NCBI GenBank assembly: GCA_044228505.1
Contig: JBGAUT010000009.1
Coordinates: 123,482 to 187,481, forward strand
DNA length: 64,000 nt
Source: JAEUKA01 sp044228505
GTDB taxonomy: Bacteria; Myxococcota_A; Polyangia; Palsa-1104; JAEUJZ01
Reading direction: 5' to 3'
The notes beneath the pieces were generated by a model that ran no database searches, was not told where the DNA came from, and worked only from the letters and a program-made list of their open reading frames with translations. How positions within the stretch are numbered: the first letter of the stretch is position 1; every line of letters begins with the position of its first letter. Position numbers and translations under genes: made by a program. Positions 33,177 to 43,067 of this stretch are shown piece by piece.

Positions 33177-35406
33177 GACGGTTGCCTCCGATGATCTCGT
33201 TTTTGGCCGAGAAGCTGAGCCGATACTGGTACTCGATCTTGGTCTTGCCAGCGGCGGGGAGCTGCACGCGCCACTTCATGCCACGACGAATCGGGGCTCC
33301 GCGTTCTGCCTGATCGTACGGCGTATGAGCGGGCTTTTCTGCAATCAACTCGACGGTGAGTGACTTGTCTTCGCTGACCGGCATGCGATCGAGCACATCG
33401 ATCTGAATCGGCTGTCCCAGCGAGGACGAGATCTCGATGGTGACGGTATGGGTCATGGCGGTCGTGCCGCCGAGTAGTCCTGCGCTCTCTTCCTCTGCGC
33501 GGACGTTGCGGGCCACGCGGACGCGATCCTCGACACCCATGCCTACCCGCAGGCTGCCGCCACGGTCGACGTGGCTGATGGCATCGGTGGTAAGCAGTCC
33601 GCCATCGACAAAGACATCGACCGGGCCACTGAGCAGCGGGGCCTGACACGGATTGATGAGCTCGGCCTCGCGGTAGACATCGGCTCGCTCACGCGGGACC
33701 GTAATCAGCCGGAGCTGAGGCGTGCCATCGGCGCACAGGACGGCGATGCGGTGGAGCTTGCCATCCGATGGGATCTTGATCAGCCCCTCAGCATCGTAGC
33801 GGTGGTCAAACTGCCCCCGAGACGAAAGCGGGTCCACCAGACCACTCGGCGGGGACAGCTTTTCTAGCGTGCGCACCGCCTGCTGAATCTTGTTGTGCGT
33901 TTGGTCATCGCTTCGGCGCTTGAGTCGGCCTCGGAAGACCTGGTCTTCAGGACCGCCAAGCTGTAGCTGGTCGAAGTCGAGCCAGTCGTCCTGCGGTTCG
34001 ATCCCTTCGGGTACAGACGGCGCTTCCAGCGGAGGCAAGCCGCCGAGGTTGTCGCCAAATGGACCGCCTTCGCCGTCATAGCTGCCCTGGCCACCACCAC
34101 CGGCTGACTCGCCCACGCTGCGCTGTCGCTTGGATTCTTTGGACTTGGCCAGCGGCGGGCCACCGGGTGCGCCGCTGCGATACATCGCGGCCGACTGCGC
34201 ACGCATCGGGGCTGGCGGCGGACCGGACCCTGGCATCGGCATTGATGGAGCCGCCATCGACATCATTGCGGGCGGTGGCGGTGGCGCAAGGCCGAGTAGC
34301 TCCATCGGCGAAGGAATCCCACCTTTTTTGCTCAGCTCCGCTTCGGCGCTTTCGGCGCGGGTCGCCCAGGTCGGCTCATCACTCAGGCTGTCATCGAAGT
34401 TCAGTGCATCGGTCGGCGGTGTTCGCTCTGGCGCGGATGCAGACAGAGCACTGGGCTCGCTTGGCATGCCGTCCGGGGGAGTTTGTCCACCAGTGAAGCC
34501 GCGATCGTAGCCAACAAACAGCCGATCGAGTCCTTCTGGGGCCGGACGGTAGCCGCTTCTTTGGGCAGGCTGGGCTCGACCAAAACGCAGTGAGGGCAGC
34601 TCCGGCAAGCGGGCATCAAAGATCAGGTCGGCGGTCGATAGCGACAGGCGAACCCCGTTCCAGTCTTCGCCGCTGATCTGGGCGACGTGGGCTTCCACTG
34701 CCCACGTGGCGCGCTTGCCACCATCGAGCAGCCGCAGCGTATACGCCGGAAAGAAGCGGGCTGCCGGGACCACATATGACACCAACAGGTTCGCGATGGC
34801 CCCGCTGCCGCTGACTCGTACGGTGACTCGGCGAGTGGGCTGGCTGCGACCCTGGCGTTCACTCGATGGCGCTTGGCTGTGGCGTAGTTCGGCGGCCGCC
34901 TTTTCCTGGGCCAAGTCAGCCAGCTTTTGCTCAAGCTGCTGTTGCTTTTCGCCGAGCCGTCGCTGCACTTCAGACAGAAGTCCTGCGGTAGCAATGGAGT
35001 CGGCAATGCGCTCATCGACTTTGTCCACCAGCGACGTCGTTCGCAGCGCTGGGTCGGGAAACTGCTTGGTCAGCCGCTGCCGTTGCGAAGAGAGTCGTTC
35101 GATCTCGGCCTGGATTCGATCCATACGTAGCTTCAGGTCGTCGAGCTTGCTCTGACTTGGGCCCTGCTGAATCGGGCTTGATGGTGGAACCAGCACCGTT
35201 TCGACCAGCAGCACGCTCCGTCGGCCCGGCTCAAGCTGAGCCCGGAAGCTCCCTGGCTCGGAGCGCGCCGTGACATCGGTAATCACCAAGTCGACATCAC
35301 CATCGGGTAGTGGTGACGAAGCGGGCAGCTCGACGCGCCGAGTGACGATGGCCCCACGAGCGTGGACGGTCACTTGGCAGACCTGACTTACGCAAACAAT
35401 CTGCAC
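33169..35406 (-). CDS. DUF4139/DUF4140 (MuiA-like) protein, first of a pair
   Basis: 745 aa. DUF4140 N-terminus (VTVHARGAIVTRRVELPASSPLPDGDVDLVITDV), a coiled coil of ~80 residues (LDDLKLRMDRIQAEIERLSSQRQR...LGEKQQQLEQKLADLAQEKAA), and a DUF4139 domain split by a long low-complexity Pro/Gly/Met insertion (~380-480: PPPPPAMMSMAAPSMPMPG). The DUF4139 end is GQPIQIDVLDRMPVSEDKSLTVEL...WRVQLPAAGKTKIEYQYRLSF. A hydrophobic signal is not evident. The pair probably acts as a hetero-complex (inference from overlap and similarity). Confidence 0.84.
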   Translation of the reverse strand: MQIVCVSQVCQVTVHARGAIVTRRVELPASSPLPDGDVDLVITDVTARSEPGSFRAQLEPGRRSVLLVETVLVPPSSPIQQGPSQSKLDDLKLRMDRIQAEIERLSSQRQRLTKQFPDPALRTTSLVDKVDERIADSIATAGLLSEVQRRLGEKQQQLEQKLADLAQEKAAAELRHSQAPSSERQGRSQPTRRVTVRVSGSGAIANLLVSYVVPAARFFPAYTLRLLDGGKRATWAVEAHVAQISGEDWNGVRLSLSTADLIFDARLPELPSLRFGRAQPAQRSGYRPAPEGLDRLFVGYDRGFTGGQTPPDGMPSEPSALSASAPERTPPTDALNFDDSLSDEPTWATRAESAEAELSKKGGIPSPMELLGLAPPPPPAMMSMAAPSMPMPGSGPPPAPMRAQSAAMYRSGAPGGPPLAKSKESKRQRSVGESAGGGGQGSYDGEGGPFGDNLGGLPPLEAPSVPEGIEPQDDWLDFDQLQLGGPEDQVFRGRLKRRSDDQTHNKIQQAVRTLEKLSPPSGLVDPLSSRGQFDHRYDAEGLIKIPSDGKLHRIAVLCADGTPQLRLITVPRERADVYREAELINPCQAPLLSGPVDVFVDGGLLTTDAISHVDRGGSLRVGMGVEDRVRVARNVRAEEESAGLLGGTTAMTHTVTIEISSSLGQPIQIDVLDRMPVSEDKSLTVELIAEKPAHTPYDQAERGAPIRRGMKWRVQLPAAGKTKIEYQYRLSFSAKNEIIGGNRRD

Positions 35407-35584
35407 GACTCCCCCTTGTATGGCCCCGGCGGTCCTTGCTTGCAGAGGCCAAGAGAAGCGATTTTATCGCGCCAGCGGCCCCAGACCTAGCAGGAAGTAC
35501 CTCCGCTCTTGTTTGACTGCCCGACCTTGACCTATCGTCCGGCTTTCTGCGGTCCACCCACCGGCAACCGAGAGAGGAACAGCC

Positions 35585-37072
35585 ATGAGCAGCAAGCGCG
35601 GTAGCATTGGAATTTCCAGGCGACGGGCCCTTCGGCACTTGGGCGTGTCGCTATCGGCATTAACCGTAGGTTGTGTCAGCAGCGCCAGCGACATCTTGCC
35701 GTCCCCGAATGAAGCCAGTCCTGACCTCGGGGGAAACGAGCCCGACCTGACCACGCCGCCTGACTTGTCCGAGATCCTGCCGTCCACCCCCAAAGAGCTG
35801 CTCGCGGGCATCGATGCGGTGGTGGTGTTGATGATGGAAAATCGCTCGTTTGACCACTACTTGGGGACGCTGACCCAAGACACGCGCTATTCGGGCAAGC
35901 GACGGCCTGACGGACTTACCTTTAACGAGTCCAACCCGGACGGCAAAGGCAACCTGGTCAAGGTCGCCAAGCTCTTAAACTACGAACCCAAAGATCCGCC
36001 GCACGGCTGGGATTCTTGCCACACGCAGTTCGGCGGCGGCAAAAACGACGGCTTTGTGAAGGAGTACATTGCTCGCCACGGCGACAAGTACGGCCCCGAG
36101 GTGATGGGCTACCACGACCGCAGCCAGCTTCCTTATTACTACGCGCTGGCTGACCACTTTACGGTCTGCGACCGCTGGTTTGCGTCGGTGATGGGCCCCA
36201 CCTGGCCGAACCGCTTCTATCTGCACGCGGGATCATCAGGCGGCAAGAAAGACAACACTGGCTACACCAGCGGGGGCCCGACGACGCTGTGGGAGCGAAT
36301 GAAGCAGCGTGGCTTTGTCGGAAAAAACTACATGGTTGGCCCGGCCGCTTGGTACTGGGGGGCTTATCCCGGCAAGCTGCTCAGCAGCAACCCGACGGCC
36401 AAGATCGAAGAGTTTTTCAAGGACTGCAAAGCTGGGACGCTGCCGCCGTTTTCGATCATCGACCCGGACTTTCTTACCAACGACGACCATCCGAGCCACA
36501 GCATCCAGCTTGGCCAGGCACTAATAGCGACGCTGATTTCGGCGGTGATGCAAAGTCCGCAGTGGTCACGGACGCTGTTTGTGATCACCTACGATGAGCA
36601 CGGCGGGTTTTACGACCACGTTGCGCCGCCAAAGATGGCCGATGACTTGGCGGACTTTACGCAGGTGGGGTTTCGGGTGCCGACGCTGCTGATTGGTCCG
36701 ACGGTGCGGCAGGGCTTTGTGGACTCGACGGTGTACGACCATTCCTCGGTGGGAGCGACGCTGCGGACTCGCTTTGGCATCGAGAACACCTCGAAGCGGA
36801 TGGCTGCGGCGTTGGACATTTCGGCGGCGATTGATCCGAAGCTGGCCAAAAACCCGGCCCCGCCACCCGCCGACTTGCCGCGCTTGTCGATTCGGATGAG
36901 CGACCTGGCCGCTTCGCTGGGCTTCGATAGCCAGCCCGAGCTGACCGCTGCGGTCCAAAGCATGCCCCGCCACCTGCTTGCGCCGCTCATGGATTCGCGC
37001 AGCAACCTAGAGCGCACGCTGTCTTGGTTGCGGCACGGCGAGGCGCTCGGTGCCGTAACAATTCGCGACTAG
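35585..37072 (+). CDS. Phosphoesterase family protein (phospholipase C / acid phosphatase), Tat-exported lipoprotein
   Basis: 495 aa, with GAGAGGA just upstream of the ATG. The N-terminus has a Tat-type signal (ISRRRALRHLGVSLSALTVGC) that ends in a lipobox Cys. Phosphoesterase family (PF04185) motifs follow: VVVLMMENRSFDHYLGTL (metal Glu/Asn), DHFTVCDRWFASVMGPTWPNRFYLHAGSS, and LFVITYDEHGGFYDHVAPP (Asp-Glu-His). Known members cleave phosphocholine lipids or phosphomonoesters. Exported folded through Tat and probably anchored to the membrane. Substrate unknown. Followed closely by a purine-type permease gene. Confidence 0.9.
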   Translation: MSSKRGSIGISRRRALRHLGVSLSALTVGCVSSASDILPSPNEASPDLGGNEPDLTTPPDLSEILPSTPKELLAGIDAVVVLMMENRSFDHYLGTLTQDTRYSGKRRPDGLTFNESNPDGKGNLVKVAKLLNYEPKDPPHGWDSCHTQFGGGKNDGFVKEYIARHGDKYGPEVMGYHDRSQLPYYYALADHFTVCDRWFASVMGPTWPNRFYLHAGSSGGKKDNTGYTSGGPTTLWERMKQRGFVGKNYMVGPAAWYWGAYPGKLLSSNPTAKIEEFFKDCKAGTLPPFSIIDPDFLTNDDHPSHSIQLGQALIATLISAVMQSPQWSRTLFVITYDEHGGFYDHVAPPKMADDLADFTQVGFRVPTLLIGPTVRQGFVDSTVYDHSSVGATLRTRFGIENTSKRMAAALDISAAIDPKLAKNPAPPPADLPRLSIRMSDLAASLGFDSQPELTAAVQSMPRHLLAPLMDSRSNLERTLSWLRHGEALGAVTIRD

Positions 37073-37138
37073 CGCGGCGGTATCCTTTGCGGCTGCTTTG
37101 GTTTATGCTGGTCTGGTTTTCCTAAGTGTGGGGGACAC

Positions 37139-38701
37139 ATGCGCTGGTTAGTGCGCGGGGATATAGACGGGTTTTTCGGCCTCGCGCTCGATAACCTGGT
37201 TCAGCTTCTGCTCATCAACACCCTCTGCAAGTACGTTCTGGAGCTGCCTGATGCGCTGCTCTACGGGCGGATCCTGCCGGGGGCTGCGGTGTCGCTTCTG
37301 CTTGGAAACATCTTCTATTCGCGACAAGCGCTGAAGCTGGCAAAAGAGACGGGGCGCGACGATGTCTGTGCGCTTCCGTACGGCATCAACACGGTGTCGC
37401 TGCTTTCGTACGTCTTCCTGGTCATGCTGCCGACGAAGATCAGCGCGCAGGCGGCGGGCCATCCAGATCCATCGCTGCTGGCTTGGCATGCGGGGCTTGC
37501 GGCGTGCCTTGGCTCGGGAGTGATCACGCTGCTCGGGTCGCTGTTTGCTGAAAAGGTCCGGCGGGCGACTCCTCGGGCGGCTCTGCTCTCCACGCTGTCG
37601 GGGATTGCGCTCGGCTTTATCTCGCTTGGCTTTTTGTTTCGGACGTTCGCGCATCCGGTTGTGGGTCTGGCGACGCTGGCGATTGTGCTGTTGACCTACT
37701 TTGGACGGGTCAAGTTCAAGGGCGGGCTGCCGGGAGGCTTGGTGGCGGTCGGGATTGGCACGGCGCTGGCGTGGGCGACGAAGCTGGCACCGGTCGGGCA
37801 GCCGATGGCCAAGCTGGGTCTGCACCTGCCGATCCCGGTGTTTGGTGACTTGTTTCCGGCGCTCGGCCAGGGTCTGCTCTGGCGCTTCTTGCCGGTCGTG
37901 GTGCCGATTGCGCTGTTTGATCTGATCGGCTCGCTCCAAAACATCGAGTCCGCCGAGGCTGCGGGCGATTCGTATCCGACGCGACCATCGCTGGCAGCGA
38001 ACGGGATGGGCGCGATTGCCGCTGCGCTGTTTGGCTCATGCTTCCCGACGACGATTTACATTGGGCATCCGGGCTGGAAGGCGCTTGGGGCGCGGGCCGG
38101 GTACTCGATTCTAAATGGAGCGTTTGTGACGCTGGTTTGCCTGACCGGCACGCTTGGCTACATCGCTTGGGCGGTGCCGATCGACGCGGGTATGGCCATC
38201 GTGCTGTGGATTGGCATCGTCATCACCGCGCAGTCGTTCCAGGCGACGCCGAAGGAACATGCTCCGGCGGTGGTGCTGGGAATTCTGCCTGGGGTGGCCG
38301 CGTGGGGGTCGCTTTTGGCGAAGACCGGCTTGCGAATCGGTGGGTACGGTAGCCCCGGAGGTCCGCAGTTTTCGGACAAGCTCTACGGCGCGTTTCACGC
38401 CACCGACACCTTCATCGAGGGGGCCTTCGCGCTGGAGCAGGGGTTCATTTTTACGTCGATGCTGCTTGCTGCCGCCACGGTCGAGGTCATCGAGCGTCGC
38501 TTCGAGCGCGCCAGCATGTGGTGCCTGGCTGGCTCGGCGGTGAGTGCGACCGGCCTGATTCACTCGTACAGCTTTGGCCCTGCCGATACCGTGATCAAGA
38601 TCGCGCCCGCGTGGCCGTTCGTCGGCGCGTACTTTGCGATGGCGGTGATCTTCATGGTGGCCCGCAAGGTCACTGTGCCAACGGACGGCCCCGGCCACTA
38701 G
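37139..38701 (+). CDS. NCS2-type nucleobase permease
   Basis: 520 aa with about 12 hydrophobic segments. It begins RGDIDGFFGLALDNLVQLLLINTL and has NCS2/AzgA-like elements: LLGNIFYSRQALKLAKETGRDDVCALPYGINTVSLLSYVFLVML, the substrate-site FDLIGSLQNIESAEAAGD, and SCFPTTIYIGHPGWKALGARAGYSILNG. It probably imports purine or a related base by cation symport; the substrate is inferred. A link with the nearby nucleoside operon is possible but not proven. Its 3' end overlaps the convergent histidine kinase gene by 32 bp. Confidence 0.84.
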   Translation: MRWLVRGDIDGFFGLALDNLVQLLLINTLCKYVLELPDALLYGRILPGAAVSLLLGNIFYSRQALKLAKETGRDDVCALPYGINTVSLLSYVFLVMLPTKISAQAAGHPDPSLLAWHAGLAACLGSGVITLLGSLFAEKVRRATPRAALLSTLSGIALGFISLGFLFRTFAHPVVGLATLAIVLLTYFGRVKFKGGLPGGLVAVGIGTALAWATKLAPVGQPMAKLGLHLPIPVFGDLFPALGQGLLWRFLPVVVPIALFDLIGSLQNIESAEAAGDSYPTRPSLAANGMGAIAAALFGSCFPTTIYIGHPGWKALGARAGYSILNGAFVTLVCLTGTLGYIAWAVPIDAGMAIVLWIGIVITAQSFQATPKEHAPAVVLGILPGVAAWGSLLAKTGLRIGGYGSPGGPQFSDKLYGAFHATDTFIEGAFALEQGFIFTSMLLAAATVEVIERRFERASMWCLAGSAVSATGLIHSYSFGPADTVIKIAPAWPFVGAYFAMAVIFMVARKVTVPTDGPGH

Positions 38702-40751
38702 TTCCCGAGCCATCGGAGTACTGGGCGGGGATCACCCGGAGTTCAAGCACCACCCGGGTGCCGCCGCTCTTGCGGTTGAGCAGGCGGATGCGACCCCCGG
38801 CTTCATCAATGATTTGCTTGCTGATGGCGAGTCCAAGGCCAGTGCCTCGGGTCTTGGTCGAAAAGAACGGATCGAAGACGCGTCGTCTGACGGCTGGGTT
38901 TATGCCTGAGCCGCTGTCGGCGATGGTGATGAGCACGGGCCGCTCATGATGCTTGGCGCTGCGCTGACGACGCACGGTGCATTCGATGACCGAGCGGGCA
39001 TCGCCACTACCCGGCGAGGCTGCTTCACAGGCGTTGATCAGTACGTTCCACAACACTTGGCGAAGCTGATCTCCATCGATGAGCGCGGAGATTCCACCTG
39101 CGGGCAGAGACTCCGGCACATCCAGTTTTAGGGTCAGACCGTGGGCTTTGCCGCGCAGCAGATCGAGCACTTCCCGTAGTACGGCCACTACGTCGGTACG
39201 CTGAACGGTGGCGCGGGTCGGTTTGGCAAAGCGGAGCACGTTTTGCAAGATGCGATCGAGTCGCTGGACTTCGTTGCCGATCGCGACCGCCTCGGTCCGG
39301 ACGGCGCTGTCCGTGGGCAGCTCCTCTGCGATGACTTGCGCGGCGGCTCCGATCGACACCAGCGGATTGCGGACCTCGTGAGCAATTCGTGCTGCCATTT
39401 CACCGAGTGCCGACAGTCGTTCCGTCTGAAGCAGGCGTAGGCGAAGCCGCTGCCGTTCGGCATCATCGCGCTTGCGCTCGGTCTGGTCGTGGATGCGGAA
39501 CACCGCACCCGCAGCCAGACCGCTGTCATCACCGAGCAGAAGTGCCGAGACGTGGCCCAAAAATCGACCCTGTCGCTTTTGATCGGAATGGCGATGGATG
39601 CGAAGCTCTGCCTCGGCAAAACCGGTATGGGGCAGCCGTGCCAGCAGATCCTGGAGCTGGTGCCGAGCGTGAGGCGTCGCCGCCAATTCCAGCACCGGAC
39701 GACCACAGAGCTTGTCGGGTGGCAAGCCGAGCACCTGCTGGCTGGCGTCGTTGACTTGCTGAATCACAGCCCGGGCGTCGAGCGTCAGGATGGCATCACC
39801 GACAGAGCGCATCACCTTGGCGAGTCGCTCTTTGGCCAGCAGGCTTTCTCGCCGAACTTGCTGGCTCCAGCCGAGATCTTCGACGGCAGCGGCTACCAGT
39901 AGTCCAGCGCCGCTGGTCTCTACCGCACCACGTGGCAGCGAGATCTTGCGCAGTGTCACCCGCAGCGGCCATGGCATCGTGATCTCGGCGACCACGCTCG
40001 GCCGGTTCGACGACACCGATAGCACCACCGATTCGCCCGCGAGCAGCCGTTCGCAGAGGTCTGGACCACACAGAAGGTCTGCGGATGGGACGCGCAGGAC
40101 CTGATGCAGCGGCTGCCCCTGAATCGGCATGTCCTGGCAGATAAGCAGGCTGCCATCGCTCGACACCTCGCAAGTCCACAAAAGCGGTGGTGGTACAGCC
40201 AGGGCACCCAGCTGTTCCAAGCGCTGCGCCGTGTTTTGCAGGGAGTCTGATTCCAGCTCGGCCCCAACGCGCTCCGCATACGAGATGAGCAGGTCGCGCT
40301 CGTTGCCAGTGAAGCCGGCGCTGCCGGGACGGTCGACGAGCATCACCCCGAGCGGACGAATTCTGCCGAGCACCGGCACGACCGCGAACGAACGGGGTCC
40401 GGCGATGGAGTGGATCGCTTCGATGATCTCCGGGGGCAGCGCGCCGCCTGCTAGGTCGGCCACGTCCGTCGACAACAGCACCCGTTCTTCTCGCAGGGCG
40501 CGCACCAGCATGCTCCGCTCGAGGTTGAGCGGAATGTGCAGGCCACCAATCTGGAAGCCCAGCGCGTGCTCGACCTGAAGCAGATCTCCGGCTGAGCGAG
40601 GGTTGACCGCGACCGCCATCCGCAGGGTCTGCCGATCCTCATCAAGCAGCGCAAGACTGGCGCTGTTGCAGGGCAGGGTCTGCGCGACGGCATACAGAAT
40701 GGCTTGAAGCGACTTGAGCGCCGACGTGGTCTCCGACACGGGCTGGAGCAT
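38670..40751 (-). CDS. GAF-PAS sensor histidine kinase
   Basis: 693 aa from the ATG at 40751; a TTG at 40775 immediately follows the stop of the upstream gene. No transmembrane segment. An N-terminal GAF-like domain (~20-180), a second sensory region, a PAS domain around 325-440 (VMRSVGDAILTLDARAVIQQVNDASQQVLGLP), then HisKA with GEMAARIAHEVRNPLVSIG (phospho-His), N-box LWNVLINACEAAS, and G-boxes ADSGSGINPAVRRRVFDPFFSTKTRGTGLGLAI. A complete soluble kinase with no receiver domain. It directly follows the Fe-S protein gene with no gap, suggesting co-expression and possibly redox-linked sensing. Confidence 0.9.
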   Translation of the reverse strand: MLQPVSETTSALKSLQAILYAVAQTLPCNSASLALLDEDRQTLRMAVAVNPRSAGDLLQVEHALGFQIGGLHIPLNLERSMLVRALREERVLLSTDVADLAGGALPPEIIEAIHSIAGPRSFAVVPVLGRIRPLGVMLVDRPGSAGFTGNERDLLISYAERVGAELESDSLQNTAQRLEQLGALAVPPPLLWTCEVSSDGSLLICQDMPIQGQPLHQVLRVPSADLLCGPDLCERLLAGESVVLSVSSNRPSVVAEITMPWPLRVTLRKISLPRGAVETSGAGLLVAAAVEDLGWSQQVRRESLLAKERLAKVMRSVGDAILTLDARAVIQQVNDASQQVLGLPPDKLCGRPVLELAATPHARHQLQDLLARLPHTGFAEAELRIHRHSDQKRQGRFLGHVSALLLGDDSGLAAGAVFRIHDQTERKRDDAERQRLRLRLLQTERLSALGEMAARIAHEVRNPLVSIGAAAQVIAEELPTDSAVRTEAVAIGNEVQRLDRILQNVLRFAKPTRATVQRTDVVAVLREVLDLLRGKAHGLTLKLDVPESLPAGGISALIDGDQLRQVLWNVLINACEAASPGSGDARSVIECTVRRQRSAKHHERPVLITIADSGSGINPAVRRRVFDPFFSTKTRGTGLGLAISKQIIDEAGGRIRLLNRKSGGTRVVLELRVIPAQYSDGSGTSGRGRPLAQ

Positions 40752-40775
40752 CGTCAGCCGAGCAAGCGCTGTCAA

Positions 40776-41873
40776 TCAGCGCGGCAAGTAATCGAGGAGT
40801 CCTAAGCGCGAAAGCAGCAGATTCGTCGGAATGCGCAGGCGTCCTTCGGGCAGCGGTGGGGGCTCATCGGCGCTGTGCTTTGCCGAAGTGGGTCTGGGCA
40901 CGGTTTTGTCGATGAGCAAGGACGCAGGCAGTAGACCGGCCGGACAGACCGCTGAACACGCTCCGCAGCCGGTACATCCTGGCAGGCCTACTGAAGGGAG
41001 CGGCTGTTTGCGGGCCAGTGCTTGCATCTGGATGTGGGGTCTTATGGATTCAGGACAGAACGGGCTGCAAAGATCGCAGCCGAGGCACGCATTGCTGATC
41101 CGTGCGGTCGGGTCGTGCAGCAGTCGCCGTCGTGAGATGAGCTCATGATCAGCGGGCAGGATCAAAAGGTGTGAGACATCGGAGGGGAGCGGCGCATCAG
41201 CTTGCCAGGGTACGCCAGTCAGCGCACCACCCACGAGAGCTATCCAGGCTGAACTGGTGCTTCCGAAGCAGCGCCGGACCAGCTCACGCGGGGTCCACGC
41301 CGTCTGTGCGGGTTCGATTCCTTCGCAAGCCAGGTCCAGCACCTGCGGCTGTTTTACAGCACCGACTACGGAGCACAGCCGAGGTGGCTCGCGGCGATGG
41401 ACGATGGCACCGACTGCGACCACAAGCTGCGGTGACACCACCCAGGCTCGACCGGGTGACGGGGGGAGTTCTGGTTCCGGAAACGAAGGAAACGCTGCGG
41501 TGGTGGACTGGACCGCGATGGTCGTTTTGGCGCACAACCGCAACAGCTCGGCGTGCACCGCCGGGGCGGAGGTGCAAAATCCTACCGTTGGGGCCGCGAG
41601 CGCCAGCTTCAGGGCGGATAGCCCATCGATGAGTAGCTCGCCGTAGCGAACGCACAGTGACGCAAAGAGCTGGCCAAGGGGCGGTTCGGCATCTCCGTCG
41701 ACCCAGATTCCCGATAGCAGCCCTGGTCGAGCATCGATCCAGTGTGGCCAGGGTGATTCCGGAAGCCCGGCTTGGCGAAACAGACCGCGGAGCGCCACTG
41801 CTGCCTGTGCTCGTTCTCCCCCCAGTCGATGAGCGGAAAAGGGCGGCAGTTGGTTTTGCGCTAGGTCGGCCAT
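40776..41873 (-). CDS. 4Fe-4S protein related to PduS/RnfC-type
   Basis: 365 aa. Two ferredoxin-like clusters near the C-terminus: CLGCDLCSPFCPESIRPH (~270-287) and CTGCGACSAVCPAGLLPA (~305-322), a typical 2[4Fe-4S] arrangement as in RnfC/PduS. The N-terminal ~260 residues (RPGLLSGIWVDGDAEPP, LVVAVGAIVHRREPPRLCSVVGAVKQP, GALTGVPWQADAP) keep traces of the SLBB/flavin-binding RnfC core but not a clear NADH site. It may be a single-subunit electron carrier. It is directly followed by the histidine kinase gene. Confidence 0.75.
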   Translation of the reverse strand: MADLAQNQLPPFSAHRLGGERAQAAVALRGLFRQAGLPESPWPHWIDARPGLLSGIWVDGDAEPPLGQLFASLCVRYGELLIDGLSALKLALAAPTVGFCTSAPAVHAELLRLCAKTTIAVQSTTAAFPSFPEPELPPSPGRAWVVSPQLVVAVGAIVHRREPPRLCSVVGAVKQPQVLDLACEGIEPAQTAWTPRELVRRCFGSTSSAWIALVGGALTGVPWQADAPLPSDVSHLLILPADHELISRRRLLHDPTARISNACLGCDLCSPFCPESIRPHIQMQALARKQPLPSVGLPGCTGCGACSAVCPAGLLPASLLIDKTVPRPTSAKHSADEPPPLPEGRLRIPTNLLLSRLGLLDYLPR

Positions 41874-42041
41874 GGGCGGGTCATGCTAGCAGAATCCGCC
41901 GTGATCTTGCGTCGTTATCGGGACGATTGGCGACGCACGGACTATCCGTCACACTTGAGAATTGGAATGCGCTGTGGCGGTGGATCGAGTTCCGCATTCT
42001 GAGATCGCCTTTCTGGGACTGTCGCGAGGATGGAGATCCGG

Positions 42042-43067
42042 ATGCAAAGACACTACCTACTGTTGCTTGGCTTTCTGACGGCATGTGATGGGCTGTGGCA
42101 AGGACTGAGACAACCGGTAACGGAGAACTGCGTCATCAATCCCGCCGCATGTGGGCAGGGCGAAGTCTGTAACAGCCAAAGCGAGGTCTGCGAACCCGCT
42201 GCGCAGGCGCAAGCCGACATGGGTGGTGGGACAAGCTGCTTGCCGACGGAGTTCTGTTGGCAGAGTCCGCTCCCTCAAGGCAACTCCTTGCGCAGCGTGG
42301 CGATGCAGTCCGCCAACAACGGGTGGACGGTAGGCGATAGCGGGAGCATCTGGCAGCTTGGTACTGCGGGCTGGCAAGCGATGTCGAGCCCCACCAAGAA
42401 CCACCTATATGGTGTTGCCGCGATGTCTGCCACCCAGGCAGTCGCGGTCGGTCAGTCTGGAACGATCTTGCGACTCGACGGTGGCAAGTGGACTACCCAG
42501 AACTGCAACACCCAAGTGACGCTTCGCAGTGTTCATGCGTTCTCTGCAAGTGAAGTCTGGATGGTAGGTGATCAAGGTACGGTACTGCGGCTGCGCGGTA
42601 GTACTTGCTCAGCGGTAAGTAGTGGGACTACAGAGAACCTGCGATCCATCGATGCGGTGGATGACTCCCACGTGTGGGTGGCTGGCGGAGGGGGAACGAT
42701 CCTCTTTCACGACGGCAATGGTTTTCGGGCGCAGCCGAGCGGGACCAAGGAAGAACTGCGCGGAGTCTACGCGGCGACCTCCACCGAGGCGTTTGCATGT
42801 GGGACTCGTGGCACCTTGCTCCGCTATGCGCTCGGGAATTGGAGTTCGGTCAACCTCGGCACTACTCAGTCGCTTGAAGCTGTCCATGGCAGGCTCGCGG
42901 ACAACGTCCTTGTGACAGCAGGAAACGGTAGCGTCTATGGCTTCGATGGCACGAGTTGGAAGCCAATTCCTTCGGTTACCAAGTACGGACTGGAAGGCGT
43001 ATACATGTCCGCCACCGGTTCGATCCTGGTCGGGAACTACGGAACCATCCTTTCCGCGAATTGTTAG
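42042..43067 (+). CDS. Lipoprotein with Ycf48-like/BNR beta-propeller repeats
   Basis: 341 aa from the ATG at 42042 (GGAG 6 nt upstream). A short signal peptide MQRHYLLLLGFLTAC has a good lipobox. A Cys-containing N-terminal part (CVINPAACGQGEVCNSQSEVC) precedes about seven repeats of the type WTVGDSGSIWQL, VAVGQSGTILRL, WMVGDQGTVLRL, WVAGGGGTILFH, FACGTRGTLLRY, each ~40 residues, as in Ycf48/BNR propellers. Exported to the envelope. Function unknown. A related but signal-less protein is at 47866-48699. Confidence 0.85.
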   Translation: MQRHYLLLLGFLTACDGLWQGLRQPVTENCVINPAACGQGEVCNSQSEVCEPAAQAQADMGGGTSCLPTEFCWQSPLPQGNSLRSVAMQSANNGWTVGDSGSIWQLGTAGWQAMSSPTKNHLYGVAAMSATQAVAVGQSGTILRLDGGKWTTQNCNTQVTLRSVHAFSASEVWMVGDQGTVLRLRGSTCSAVSSGTTENLRSIDAVDDSHVWVAGGGGTILFHDGNGFRAQPSGTKEELRGVYAATSTEAFACGTRGTLLRYALGNWSSVNLGTTQSLEAVHGRLADNVLVTAGNGSVYGFDGTSWKPIPSVTKYGLEGVYMSATGSILVGNYGTILSANC

